A stretch of 64,000 nucleotides of DNA. Source: JAYWGN01 sp043778255. Its GTDB lineage: Bacteria > Bacteroidota > Bacteroidia > Chitinophagales > Chitinophagaceae. Location: positions 1 through 64,000 of the forward strand of contig JAYWGN010000002.1 in assembly GCA_043778255.1 (NCBI GenBank), written 5' to 3'. Below the pieces are notes generated by a model. It worked only from the letters and a program-made list of their open reading frames with translations. It searched no databases and had not been told where the DNA came from. The translations under genes and the position numbers were made by a program. Below are positions 17,072 through 26,091 of this stretch, in pieces. Each line of letters opens with the position of its first letter. Position 1 is the first letter of the stretch.

Positions 17072-18382
17072 ATGAAATATTTAAAATCATTATACGTACA
17101 AGTATTAATTGCCATTGTAATTGGTATATTATTGGGGCACTTTTACCCAACATTTGCAATAGATTTAAAACCATTAGGCGACGGTTTTATTAAGCTTATT
17201 AAAATGATGATTGCACCAATCATTTTCTGTACCATAGTTACAGGCATTGCAGGTATGCAAAATACTAAAAAAGTAGGTAGGGTTGGCTTAAAAGCCATCC
17301 TTTACTTTGAAGTAGTTACAACATTTGCATTAATAATTGGGCTTGTGGTTATTAATATATTAAAGCCAGGTGTAGGTATGAATATAGATCCCAAAACATT
17401 AGACACCAAAGCAGTGGATGGCTTTATTACAGAAAGTAAAACCCAATCCGTAGCTGATTTTTTTCTACATATAATACCCGATAATATAGTTAATGCTTTA
17501 GCCACTAGTAATGTATTACAAGTACTATTTTTTGCAGTATTATTAGGGTTTGCATTAACCAAAATTGGTGATAAAGCCACACCACTTTTAAAAGGTATAC
17601 AGTCAATTGAGTATGGCATGTTTGCTATAATTAAAATAATAATGAAAGTAGCACCACTGGGTGCATTGGGTGCTATGGCATATACAATTGGCAAATATGG
17701 GCTTAGTTCATTGGCACAATTGGGGCAATTGTTAGGCTCGTTTTACTTAACTTGTATATTATTTATAGTAGTAGTATTAGGCGGTATATTAAGGTCTATA
17801 GGGTTTAATATATTTAAACTTATTGGGTATATTAAGGCAGAATTGTTGATTGTACTCGGCACATCATCATCGGAGGCAGCACTGCCAAGCTTAATAAATA
17901 AACTTACAAAAGTTGGTTGCTCAGAGCCTGTGGTTGGTTTGGTAGTACCTACAGGTTACTCTTTTAATTTAGATGGTACATCTATTTACTTAACTATGGC
18001 TGCGGTTTTCCTAGCACAAGCAACCAATACACCTATGGATGTATCGCAACAAATAACATTGCTTTTAGTATTACTATTAACATCAAAAGGTGCAGCAGGT
18101 GTTACTGGCAGTGGTTTTATAGTATTGGCTGCTACATTACCTACAGTAGGGCATATACCTGTTGCAGCTATTGCACTTATATTTGGTATTGATAGGTTTA
18201 TGAGCGAAGGTAGAGCAATAACCAATATAATAGGCAATGCTGTAGCTACCATATTTGTTGCAAAATGGGAGAAAGAAATTGATATGGATATAGCTAACAA
18301 ATTAATTGGCATCAAAAAAAGATTACCCTTATACACTACTACAACAGAGCCTACTACCGCAATACAAACAGTGCTTGAGTAA
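17072..18382 (+). CDS. Dicarboxylate/amino acid:cation symporter (DAACS family, DctA-like)
   Basis: Inner-membrane secondary transporter of 436 aa with about eight helices and the two re-entrant hairpins of the family. Conserved signatures: LGDGFIKLIKMMIAPIIFCT near the N-terminus, the serine-rich hairpin LGTSSSEAALPSL, and the substrate/cation site PTGYSFNLDGTSIYLT. The pattern favours C4-dicarboxylate transporters (DctA) over glutamate ones, but specificity cannot be fixed from sequence. As the last gene of the block it may take up the substrate admitted by the two porins. About 145 bp separate it from the His leader peptide. Confidence 0.88.
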   Translation: MKYLKSLYVQVLIAIVIGILLGHFYPTFAIDLKPLGDGFIKLIKMMIAPIIFCTIVTGIAGMQNTKKVGRVGLKAILYFEVVTTFALIIGLVVINILKPGVGMNIDPKTLDTKAVDGFITESKTQSVADFFLHIIPDNIVNALATSNVLQVLFFAVLLGFALTKIGDKATPLLKGIQSIEYGMFAIIKIIMKVAPLGALGAMAYTIGKYGLSSLAQLGQLLGSFYLTCILFIVVVLGGILRSIGFNIFKLIGYIKAELLIVLGTSSSEAALPSLINKLTKVGCSEPVVGLVVPTGYSFNLDGTSIYLTMAAVFLAQATNTPMDVSQQITLLLVLLLTSKGAAGVTGSGFIVLAATLPTVGHIPVAAIALIFGIDRFMSEGRAITNIIGNAVATIFVAKWEKEIDMDIANKLIGIKKRLPLYTTTTEPTTAIQTVLE

Positions 18383-18528
18383 AATATTTGTTTGTAATAA
18401 GGTAGATATAGTGGTATAACAGCTACTTATATTTTACAATCATATTATAAATTTTAGGCAAAAGATTTTTTATTTATAAAAATATATTTGGCAGCATTTT
18501 AAAAATAGCATTGCTTTGCACTATCAAA

Positions 18529-18597
18529 ATGAATAATACTACCCAAATACATTTCCATCATACAGTACATTGTGCTACTATAGGGTTGTGTGTATGA
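18529..18597 (+). CDS. hisL: Histidine leader peptide (attenuator)
   Basis: A 22-codon frame starting ATG 18529 and ending TGA 18597. Residues 8-14 are His-Phe-His-His-Thr-Val-His, so four of seven codons are histidine. It ends 70 bp before hisG and overlaps the 5' arm of the antiterminator stem. Under histidine shortage a ribosome stalled at the His codons would let the antiterminator form. The peptide is expected to have only this regulatory role. Too small for usual gene finders; supported by composition, position and the RNA stems downstream. Confidence 0.88.
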   Translation: MNNTTQIHFHHTVHCATIGLCV

Positions 18598-18632
18598 GTT
18601 AATTAATAAATTAAATATTTTATATACAACCC
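18583..18632 (+). promoter_or_regulatory. Antiterminator stem of the his attenuator
   Basis: Bases 18583-18594 (GGGTTGTGTGTA) can pair with 18621-18632 (TATATACAACCC) over 12 positions, two of them G-U. The 3' arm overlaps the 5' arm of the terminator hairpin (18628-18635), so the two structures exclude each other. The 5' arm covers the last codons of the leader peptide, so a ribosome that finishes translating would mask it and allow termination. Confidence 0.82.
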
Positions 18633-18654
18633 ACCCCAAAAAGGTGGGTTTTTT
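18628..18654 (+). terminator. Attenuator terminator before hisG
   Basis: AACCCACC (18628-18635) pairs perfectly with GGTGGGTT (18643-18650) across a 7-nt loop and is followed by TTTT. An intrinsic terminator 14 bp before a start codon makes sense only as an attenuator. Confidence 0.9.
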
Positions 18655-18667
18655 AATACATTAAATT

Positions 18668-19519
18668 ATGATAAAAATAGCCATTCAAAAATCAGGCAGA
18701 CTTACTGATGATACCATTACTATGCTCACTGACTGTGGCATTAAAGTAAAGCAAGTTAATAGCACCTTACGCTTAATAGTGCAGGGTTTTGATGCTGAAG
18801 TCCTTTTTTTAAGAGACGATGATATACCCCAATATGTAGAAGATGGAATTGCAGATATTGGGATTGTAGGCGAAAATATAATGCTGGACAAAGGCAAAAA
18901 TATAACCCTAATTAAAAGATTGGGCTATAGCAAATGCAGGCTAAGTATTGCAGTACCCAAAGCAACCAATTACACTGACAATAGTTGGCTACAAGGCAAA
19001 AAAATTGCTACTAGTTATGTAAAAATTGTACAAGATTATTTAGCTATGCAAAATATAAATGCCGAAATACACGAAATAAGTGGTAGTGTAGAAATAGCTC
19101 CAAGCCTTGGCCTAGCCGATGCCATAGTAGATATAGTAAGCAGTGGCAGCACCCTACTAAGCAATGGCCTTAAAGAAGTAGAACCTATACTGCAAAGTGA
19201 AGCAGTAATGATTGGCAACAAGCATTTGAGTGAAACTAATAAAGGGATACTCCAAAAATTATTGTTTAGAATTGATGCTGTATTAACTGCCCGTACCAAA
19301 AAATATGTATTGCTCAATGCCCCCAATAATACAGTAGCAGCTATTGTAAACATATTGCCAGGCATGAAAAGCCCTACAGTATTGCCTTTGGCTATTAGCG
19401 GTTGGAGTAGTATACATACTGTAATAGACGAAACCGATTTCTGGAACATAATTGACCAACTCAAAACCCTTGGTGCCGAAGGTATATTAGTAGTACCCAT
19501 TGAAAAAATGATATTGTAA
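18668..19519 (+). CDS. hisG: ATP phosphoribosyltransferase (long form)
   Basis: First enzyme of histidine synthesis: condenses ATP with PRPP. At 283 aa it is the long form, which carries a C-terminal ACT-like regulatory domain (about residues 208-283, ending EGILVVPIEKM) for histidine feedback and needs no HisZ. The catalytic part starts IKIAIQKSGRLTDDTI; the PRPP-binding loop region is GLADAIVDIVSSGSTLLSNG. The ATG at 18668 lies 14 bp after the attenuator hairpin, so the gene is the first controlled by the leader. The hisD start follows 28 bp later. Confidence 0.96.
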   Translation: MIKIAIQKSGRLTDDTITMLTDCGIKVKQVNSTLRLIVQGFDAEVLFLRDDDIPQYVEDGIADIGIVGENIMLDKGKNITLIKRLGYSKCRLSIAVPKATNYTDNSWLQGKKIATSYVKIVQDYLAMQNINAEIHEISGSVEIAPSLGLADAIVDIVSSGSTLLSNGLKEVEPILQSEAVMIGNKHLSETNKGILQKLLFRIDAVLTARTKKYVLLNAPNNTVAAIVNILPGMKSPTVLPLAISGWSSIHTVIDETDFWNIIDQLKTLGAEGILVVPIEKMIL

Positions 19520-19547
19520 TAATAGTATAAAAATAAAAATACACTAC

Positions 19548-20828
19548 ATGAAAATAATACAACACAATACTATAGCCGAAACTATAAAAATAATAGAAAG
19601 ACCAGCACAAAAAAATAAGGAAGAAAAAATTAGTACCGTCAAAAGCATTTTACAAAATGTAAAAACAAATGGCGATGCAGCATTAATTAAATATACTGCT
19701 GAGTACGATGGAGTACAGTTAGCTGACCTTGCCGTATTGCCCCACCAAATAACAGCCGCTGCTGCACTTATACCTATTCCACTACAAACTGCAATAGATA
19801 TTGCTTATCAAAATATTTATAAGTTTCATGAGCCACAACTTACTACCACCAACAGTATAACCACAATGGAGGGTATTAGTTGCTATCGCAAAAATGTAGC
19901 TATACAAAAAGTAGGCTTGTATATACCAGGTGGTACTGCTCCACTATTTAGCACATTACTTATGCTAGGCATACCTGCCCAAATAGCAGGTTGTAGTAGT
20001 GTAGTGTTATGTACACCACCTAACAATAATTATGTACTACACCCTGCAATTGCTTACACAGCACAGCTTTGCGGCATTACACAAATATACTTATGTGGTG
20101 GAGCACAAGCAGTAGCTGCAATGGCTTATGGCACGGCTACTATACCACAGGTGCATAAAATATTTGGTCCGGGTAACCAATATGTAACTATAGCTAAGCA
20201 GCTTATACAAGCTAATGGTGTGGCTATTGATATGCCTGCTGGGCCAAGTGAAGTGTTAGTAATTGCCGATGCTTATGCCAAAGCTACTTATGTAGCTGCC
20301 GATTTACTAGCCCAAGCTGAACATGGTGCCGATAGCCAAGTTATTTGCATTACTAATACTACAGAAAAAGCTACTGAAATAAACAATGAAATACATAAAC
20401 AACTAGCAGCATTAAGTAGAAAAGAAATTGCAGCAAAAGCACTAGAGAACAGCTATATAATAGTGGTGGATACTATAACTACAGCAATGGAATTGAGTAA
20501 CAATTATGCACCGGAGCATTTAATAATACAAACAAACAATGCAATAGCAATAGCAAATGATGTGGTAAATGCAGGTTCAGTATTTGTAGGGGCTTATACC
20601 CCCGAAAGTGTGGGCGACTATGCAAGTGGTACCAACCACGTACTGCCTACAAGTGCTTATGCAAATGCTTATAGTGGCGTAAGTGTTGATAGTTTTGTTA
20701 AGAAAATTACTTTTCAACACCTTACCGAAATTGGACTACAAAATATAGCCAACACCGTTGTAACTATGGCTACGGCCGAAGGCCTAAATGCTCATGCTAA
20801 TGCCGTATTACAAAGATTAAATAATTAA
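19548..20828 (+). CDS. hisD: Histidinol dehydrogenase
   Basis: NAD-dependent zinc enzyme that oxidises L-histidinol to histidine in two steps, the last of the pathway. It has 426 aa, the usual length. Conserved blocks: the NAD-binding region VGLYIPGGTAPLFSTLLMLGIPAQ, GPGNQYVTIAKQ, GPSEVLVIADAYA, LLAQAEHGADSQV (the EHG histidine is a zinc ligand in the family), and NNYAPEHLII (catalytic Glu-His). It ends YSGVSVDSFVKKITFQHLTE. Second gene of the operon, with short spacers on both sides. Confidence 0.96.
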   Translation: MKIIQHNTIAETIKIIERPAQKNKEEKISTVKSILQNVKTNGDAALIKYTAEYDGVQLADLAVLPHQITAAAALIPIPLQTAIDIAYQNIYKFHEPQLTTTNSITTMEGISCYRKNVAIQKVGLYIPGGTAPLFSTLLMLGIPAQIAGCSSVVLCTPPNNNYVLHPAIAYTAQLCGITQIYLCGGAQAVAAMAYGTATIPQVHKIFGPGNQYVTIAKQLIQANGVAIDMPAGPSEVLVIADAYAKATYVAADLLAQAEHGADSQVICITNTTEKATEINNEIHKQLAALSRKEIAAKALENSYIIVVDTITTAMELSNNYAPEHLIIQTNNAIAIANDVVNAGSVFVGAYTPESVGDYASGTNHVLPTSAYANAYSGVSVDSFVKKITFQHLTEIGLQNIANTVVTMATAEGLNAHANAVLQRLNN

Positions 20829-20849
20829 TTTTTTTTTAATAAGTATATA

Positions 20850-21920
20850 ATGGAACACACATTTAATTTACAAAACATTGTACGTACTAATATATGGAAC
20901 TTAAAGCCTTACACTAGTGCTAGAGACGAATATACTGGCACTGCTACCACCTATTTAGATGCTAACGAAAATGCTTTTGGTTCGCCATTACCTACAGCAT
21001 ACAACCGCTACCCCGATCCTTACTGTACTGCTATAAAACATAAACTTAGTACCATAAAAGGTTTGCCACCACAGCATATATTTGTTGGTAATGGCAGCGA
21101 CGAAGCCATTGATATACTGTACCGTATGGTGTGTGAACCTGCCAAGGACAATGTAATTATATGTACGCCAACTTATGGTATGTACAGTGTAAGTGCTGCT
21201 ATTAATAATGTAGCTGTTATAGATATTCCATTAACCAATAATTTTGAATTAGATGTTGAAGCAATTATAAATGCCATAAATACACATACAAAAATAATAT
21301 GGATATGTAGCCCCAACAACCCTACTGGTAATAGTATGAGTAAGGCAGCTATTGAAATATTATTGAAAAATTTTAAAGGACTTATAGTAATAGACGAAGC
21401 TTATATAAACTACAGCCAACAGCAAAGTTGTATAAGTTACCTTACACAATACCCCAATGTAGTAGTATTACAAACTATGAGCAAAGCTTGGGGACTAGCA
21501 GGTTTGCGGGTTGGCATGGCTTATGCTGCCACTCCCATTATTGCATTAATGAATAGTATAAAACCACCTTACAATGTAAACCAAGCATCGCAATTACTTA
21601 CTTTAGAGGCACTGCATAATGTGAGTAAAGTTAATAGTATGATAACCCAAATAGTTACATTACGAACCAACCTCACCAACGCATTAATGACCTTGCCAAT
21701 TGTACAAAGAGTATATGCAAGTGATGCAAATTTTGTGTTGGTTAAAATTGCGGATAACCATAATGCTACAACAATTTATAACTACTTATGTAGCCAAGGC
21801 ATAGTAGTACGTAACCGAGCTACGGTACATAATATTAATAATTGCTTACGAATAACTGTAGGCACACTTGCCGAAAATGAATTATTATTAACTACATTAA
21901 CACACTACAAAAACAATTAG
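20850..21920 (+). CDS. hisC: Histidinol-phosphate aminotransferase
   Basis: PLP-dependent fold-type I aminotransferase converting imidazole-acetol phosphate to histidinol phosphate. It has 356 aa. The substrate segment is YLDANENAFGSPL, followed by FVGNGSDEAIDILYR, the CSPNNPTGNSMS segment, VIDEAYINYS, and the PLP lysine in TMSKAWGLAGLRVG. The C-terminal VRNRATVHNINNCLRITVGT contains the phosphate-contacting arginines. Third in the operon; the hisB start follows after 6 bp. Confidence 0.96.
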   Translation: MEHTFNLQNIVRTNIWNLKPYTSARDEYTGTATTYLDANENAFGSPLPTAYNRYPDPYCTAIKHKLSTIKGLPPQHIFVGNGSDEAIDILYRMVCEPAKDNVIICTPTYGMYSVSAAINNVAVIDIPLTNNFELDVEAIINAINTHTKIIWICSPNNPTGNSMSKAAIEILLKNFKGLIVIDEAYINYSQQQSCISYLTQYPNVVVLQTMSKAWGLAGLRVGMAYAATPIIALMNSIKPPYNVNQASQLLTLEALHNVSKVNSMITQIVTLRTNLTNALMTLPIVQRVYASDANFVLVKIADNHNATTIYNYLCSQGIVVRNRATVHNINNCLRITVGTLAENELLLTTLTHYKNN

Positions 21921-21926
21921 CCTAGT

Positions 21927-23018
21927 ATGAAAAAAATATTATTTATTGATAGAGATCAAACTATAATAGAAGAACCAACCGATTACCAAATTGATAGTTA
22001 CGAAAAATTAAAATTTTTGCCCAATGCTATTACAGCCTTAGCCAATATAAAAAAACATACCGACTATATGTTTGTAATGGTTACCAATCAAGATGGGTTG
22101 GGTACAGCAAGTTTTCCTACTAATACATTTTGGCCTGCCCACAATATGATGCTACAAGTACTACAAAGTGTAGGCGTACAATTTGATGAAATATGTATTG
22201 ATGCATCGCTACCAACCGACAACTCAGCTAACCGCAAACCCAATACTGGTATGCTTACCCACTACTTACAAGGGCAGTATGATATAGCAAATAGCTATGT
22301 AATTGGCGATAGAACTACCGATGTACAGCTGGCTAATAACTTGGGCTGCAAAAGTATATTTATGAATACCAATATAGTAGAAAATAATGCAACACTACAA
22401 ACCACTAATTGGAATACAATTGCCCATTATTTAATAACCCAACCTCGTACGGCTACTATTATGCGTAATACAAACGAAACAGAAATAAGTGTAACTATAA
22501 ATTTGGATGGAACTGGCGAAAGCAAAATAAATACAGGCATAGCATTTTACGACCACATGCTTATGCAATTGGCTAAGCACGGTGGTATAGATATAAACTT
22601 ATATGTGCAGGGCGATTTGGAAGTGGATGAACACCATACTATAGAAGATGCAGCTATTGCAATTGGCGAAGCTGTACTACAAGCAATGGGAACAAAAAAA
22701 AGTATGGAACGGTACGGCTTTACCTTACCAATGGACGATTGCTTAGCACAAGTAGCTATTGACTTTGGCGGTCGCTCATGGTTGGTATGGGATGCTGAAT
22801 TTAAACGAGAGAAAATTGGCGAAATGCCTACCGAAATGTTTTACCATTTCTTTAAATCATTTAGCGATGCCGCTAAATGTAATTTGAATATTAAAGTAGA
22901 AGGTAACAATGAACACCACAAAATTGAAAGCATATTTAAAGCATTTGCCAAAGCAATAAAAGCAGCTACTGCCAAAAATAATAGTGGCGAAATACTCACT
23001 ACAAAAGGCATACTATGA
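21927..23018 (+). CDS. hisB: Bifunctional histidinol-phosphatase / imidazoleglycerol-phosphate dehydratase
   Basis: Fusion enzyme for two pathway steps, 363 aa. The N-terminal half (1-165) is a HAD phosphatase with the DxDxT motif as FIDRDQTIIEEP, where Gln replaces the more usual Gly, plus VMVTNQDGLGT and GDRTTDVQLANNLG. The C-terminal half (about 180-363) is the manganese dehydratase with GIAFYDHMLMQLAKH, VDEHHTIEDAAIAIGEA, DDCLAQVAIDFGGRS and EGNNEHHKIESIFKAF. The stop codon overlaps the hisH start (ATGA), implying coupled translation. Confidence 0.96.
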   Translation: MKKILFIDRDQTIIEEPTDYQIDSYEKLKFLPNAITALANIKKHTDYMFVMVTNQDGLGTASFPTNTFWPAHNMMLQVLQSVGVQFDEICIDASLPTDNSANRKPNTGMLTHYLQGQYDIANSYVIGDRTTDVQLANNLGCKSIFMNTNIVENNATLQTTNWNTIAHYLITQPRTATIMRNTNETEISVTINLDGTGESKINTGIAFYDHMLMQLAKHGGIDINLYVQGDLEVDEHHTIEDAAIAIGEAVLQAMGTKKSMERYGFTLPMDDCLAQVAIDFGGRSWLVWDAEFKREKIGEMPTEMFYHFFKSFSDAAKCNLNIKVEGNNEHHKIESIFKAFAKAIKAATAKNNSGEILTTKGIL

Positions 23019-23590
23019 TAGCAGTAATTAACTATGGAGCTGGTAATACTTTTAATGTATTGTATGCTTTGCAGCAATTGGGAGTACAACCAATACTTAC
23101 TAATAATGTAGCAGAGTTACGTGCAGCCGATAAAATAATTTTTCCTGGTGTGGGCCATGCTACTTATGCTATGCAACAATTAATAGCCCATAATATTACA
23201 ACAGTATTGCCCACACTTACACAGCCTGTATTGGGCATTTGCCTTGGTATGCAGCTACTGTACACTAATACAGCTGAGTCAACATTGCCTACATTAAATA
23301 TAATAAAAGGTAATGTAAAAAAGTTTGAAACACAATTACCTGTACCACATACAGGGTGGAACAATATTGATAACGATGCACATATTTTATTTGAAGGAAT
23401 TACGACTCAAGATTTTTATTTTGTACATAGCTACTATGCAGCTATAAACGAGTATAGTATTGCTACTTGTAATTATCAAATAAATTTTTGTGCAGCAGTA
23501 CAAAAAAACAATTTTTATGGTGTACAGTTTCACCCCGAAAAAAGTGGTGATGCTGGATTACAATTATTGAAAAATTTTATAAACTTATAA
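23015..23590 (+). CDS. hisH: Imidazole glycerol phosphate synthase, glutaminase subunit
   Basis: Class I glutamine amidotransferase of 191 aa that supplies ammonia to HisF. It starts with IAVINYGAGNTFNVLYALQQLG. The nucleophile cysteine lies in GICLGMQLLY, and the His-Glu pair in GVQFHPEKSG. The start overlaps the hisB stop by 4 bp. Its partner hisF lies two genes downstream, with hisA between, the common order. Confidence 0.96.
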   Translation: MIAVINYGAGNTFNVLYALQQLGVQPILTNNVAELRAADKIIFPGVGHATYAMQQLIAHNITTVLPTLTQPVLGICLGMQLLYTNTAESTLPTLNIIKGNVKKFETQLPVPHTGWNNIDNDAHILFEGITTQDFYFVHSYYAAINEYSIATCNYQINFCAAVQKNNFYGVQFHPEKSGDAGLQLLKNFINL

Positions 23591-23600
23591 CTCAATTATT

Positions 23601-24314
23601 ATGATAATAATACCAGCTATTGATTTAATAAATGGGGAATGTGTACGATTGTACAAGGGTAAATACACAGCGCAAACAACCTACCATACCAACCCGTTAC
23701 AAGTAGTAGCACAGTTTGAAAAGGCAGGTATTACTCACTTACATGTAGTAGATTTGGATGGTGCAAAACAAGGCAAAGTACAACAGTTGCCACTGCTTAG
23801 CACAATAGTTGCAGCTACATCAATGCAAGTAGATATTGGTGGCGGCATTACTTCAATTGCTATGGCAAAAAAAATACTAGATGCAGGTGCTGCACAAATT
23901 AATATAGGAAGCTTGGCTGTAAAGCAACCAACATTATTTATAGACATGCTACAAACCTTTGGTACAAATAAAATTATATTAAGTGCCGATGTAATGGACG
24001 AAATGATAAAAATAAATGGTTGGCAAAGTGATGGGAACATTTCACTGTATAACTGTATTGATAATTATATGCCTTATGGGTTGCAGTATATTTGTGTAAC
24101 CGATATTAGTAAAGATGGTACTATGCAAGGACCCTCGGTAACATTGTACAAAAAAATAATGGAAAAATACCCCACGCTAAAACTAATAGCAAGTGGCGGC
24201 ATAGGTAGCTTACAACACGTTATAGAATTAAAGGCACTAAACCTATATGGTGTTATTATAGGCAAAGCCATATATGAACAAAAAATAAAAGTAACCGACT
24301 TAGTAAATGTGTAA
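23601..24314 (+). CDS. hisA: ProFAR isomerase (HisA)
   Basis: TIM-barrel Amadori isomerase converting ProFAR to PRFAR, 237 aa. Diagnostic segments: IIPAIDLINGECVRLYKGKY (catalytic Asp in AIDL), VVDLDGAKQGK, VDIGGGITS, and the second half-barrel repeat VTDISKDGTMQGPSV with LIASGGIG for phosphate binding. It is paralogous to the adjacent hisF, as usual; hisF begins 3 bp after its stop. Confidence 0.96.
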   Translation: MIIIPAIDLINGECVRLYKGKYTAQTTYHTNPLQVVAQFEKAGITHLHVVDLDGAKQGKVQQLPLLSTIVAATSMQVDIGGGITSIAMAKKILDAGAAQINIGSLAVKQPTLFIDMLQTFGTNKIILSADVMDEMIKINGWQSDGNISLYNCIDNYMPYGLQYICVTDISKDGTMQGPSVTLYKKIMEKYPTLKLIASGGIGSLQHVIELKALNLYGVIIGKAIYEQKIKVTDLVNV

Positions 24315-24317
24315 GCT

Positions 24318-25091
24318 ATGCTTAAAAAACGAATAATACCATGCCTCGATGTACAAAATGGAAGAACCGTAAAAGGCATAAACTTTGAAGGCGTACGAGA
24401 TGCTGGAGATAGTGTAGAACTAGCTTATAAATACAGTATATGCGGCGCCGATGAGTTGGTACTATTAGATATAACTGCTACCAATGAGCGCCGAAAAACT
24501 ACACTTGATTTGGTAACAGCAGTAGCCAAACAAATTCGTATTCCATTTACCGTAGGTGGCGGCATAACTACCATAGCCGATGCCGAAAAACTACTACAAG
24601 CTGGTGCCGATAAAATAAGTATAAACAGTGCAGCTGTTACTAACCCAGCATTAATTACAAACCTAGCTAAGCAGTTTGGCTCACAATGTATAGTAGTGGC
24701 AATTGATACCAACCTTGCAAAAACCAACCCAAATAATACTCAAGAAGTAGTAATAAATGGGGGTAGAAATTATACAGGTATAGATACTGTAAGTTGGGCA
24801 AAGCAAGTATATAATAGTGGAGCTGGCGAAATACTACTTACCAGTATGCAGCACGATGGTACTAAGCAAGGGTTTGATATAGCTACGCTAAATGCTGTAG
24901 CAGCAGTAGCACCTATTCCTATTATAGCTAGTGGTGGTGCAGGTTGTATGCAACATTTTGCTACCTTGTTTACCCATACTAGTATTGGGGCAGGCTTGGC
25001 AGCAAGTATATTTCATTATAATGAAATAGGCATTAAAGAGCTAAAACAATACCTACACCTACAAAATATACCAATACGAATAGTACAATAA
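24318..25091 (+). CDS. hisF: Imidazole glycerol phosphate synthase, cyclase subunit
   Basis: TIM-barrel cyclase that turns PRFAR plus HisH-derived ammonia into imidazoleglycerol phosphate and AICAR. It has 257 aa. Catalytic Asp in RIIPCLDVQNGRTVKGINF; ELVLLDITATNE; FTVGGGITTIADAEKLLQAGADKISINS; the second catalytic Asp region LLTSMQHDGTKQGFD; and the phosphate loop IIASGGAG. The 5' end is nearly contiguous with hisA. Confidence 0.97.
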   Translation: MLKKRIIPCLDVQNGRTVKGINFEGVRDAGDSVELAYKYSICGADELVLLDITATNERRKTTLDLVTAVAKQIRIPFTVGGGITTIADAEKLLQAGADKISINSAAVTNPALITNLAKQFGSQCIVVAIDTNLAKTNPNNTQEVVINGGRNYTGIDTVSWAKQVYNSGAGEILLTSMQHDGTKQGFDIATLNAVAAVAPIPIIASGGAGCMQHFATLFTHTSIGAGLAASIFHYNEIGIKELKQYLHLQNIPIRIVQ

Positions 25092-25105
25092 ATAAATAAA
25101 AAATT

Positions 25106-25696
25106 ATGAATACGCCCAATTTTGAAACCGATAAATTGTTACCTGCAATAATACAAGATGCTACCACCAACACCGTATTAATGCTAGGCTATATGAACCA
25201 AGAAGCTTATGATACTACTGTAGCAAGTAACCGAGTTACTTTTTATAGCCGTAGTAAACAGCGGCTTTGGACCAAAGGCGAAACCTCTAATAACTACTTA
25301 AGAGTACAGCAAATATTAATTGATTGTGATAGCGATACTATACTTATAAAAGCCCACCCTAACGGCCCAACTTGCCACACTGGTACTGCTACTTGCTTTA
25401 ACGAAAATAACGATACTGCATTTACCCTAACTACTTTACAAACAATAATAGAAAACCGTATAGCTACTAACGACCCCACAAGCTATACTAACAACTTACT
25501 TGCAAAAGGTATAAACAAAGTGGCTCAAAAATTGGGTGAGGAAGCTGTAGAACTTATAATAGAAGCAAAGGACGATAACCCACAATTGTTTTTAGGCGAA
25601 GCCGCCGACCTAATGTACCATTACTTAGTGTTGCTCAAAGCAAAAGGATTTACCCTAGGCGATGTAGAAACAGTATTAAGCATTAGGCATCAATAA
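25106..25696 (+). CDS. hisI: Bifunctional phosphoribosyl-AMP cyclohydrolase / phosphoribosyl-ATP pyrophosphatase
   Basis: HisIE fusion of 196 aa for the second and third pathway steps. The N-terminal HisI domain (about 1-105) has MLGYMNQEAY, FYSRSKQRLWTKGETSNN and the zinc motifs DCDSDTIL and GPTCHTGTATCF. The C-terminal HisE domain (about 108-196) is helical with INKVAQKLGEEAVELIIEAK and EAADLMYHYLVLLK. It is the last gene of the operon; a convergent DUF3817 gene follows 19 bp later. Confidence 0.96.
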   Translation: MNTPNFETDKLLPAIIQDATTNTVLMLGYMNQEAYDTTVASNRVTFYSRSKQRLWTKGETSNNYLRVQQILIDCDSDTILIKAHPNGPTCHTGTATCFNENNDTAFTLTTLQTIIENRIATNDPTSYTNNLLAKGINKVAQKLGEEAVELIIEAKDDNPQLFLGEAADLMYHYLVLLKAKGFTLGDVETVLSIRHQ

Positions 25697-25715
25697 AATT
25701 AAGTAGGTTAAAAAT

Positions 25716-26033
25716 TTAGTTTTTAAAATTATGGGAGGCTATTTCTTTTTTTAACACCCTATCAAACCAAAAAGCACCAAAAGGAATTAGGCTACAAATA
25801 CCTGCTAGTAAGGCTTTGCCAAATTTCCAATGGCATATATACCAGGTGTATAATATGGACAAAGCTAGTAGTACAAATAAAAAACCATGCAAATAGCCGT
25901 TGTACAATACTGCCTTTGGATAATGGAATATATACTTAAGTGGCATACTTACAAATAATAAAAGTAAATATGAAAGGCCTTCGGCAAGTGAAATAATACG
26001 TAATTGTTGTAAACTTTTTACTGGAGTATTCAT
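25716..26033 (-). CDS. DUF3817 membrane protein
   Basis: Small integral membrane protein of 105 aa with three hydrophobic helices. The N-terminus LQQLRIISLAEGLSYLLLLF, then MPLKYIFHYPKAV, the histidine in NGYLHGFLFVL, and the C-terminal GICSLIPFGAFWFDRVLKKE match DUF3817 (YdzA-like) proteins. Function unknown; these proteins are often near or fused to transporters. It faces the end of the his operon and is probably transcribed alone. Confidence 0.85.
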   Translation of the reverse strand: MNTPVKSLQQLRIISLAEGLSYLLLLFVSMPLKYIFHYPKAVLYNGYLHGFLFVLLALSILYTWYICHWKFGKALLAGICSLIPFGAFWFDRVLKKEIASHNFKN

Positions 26034-26091
26034 ACTGCAAAGTTGCGGTAATTAGCTGTATATTTTTATACTAAAATGGTTAACTTTGAAT

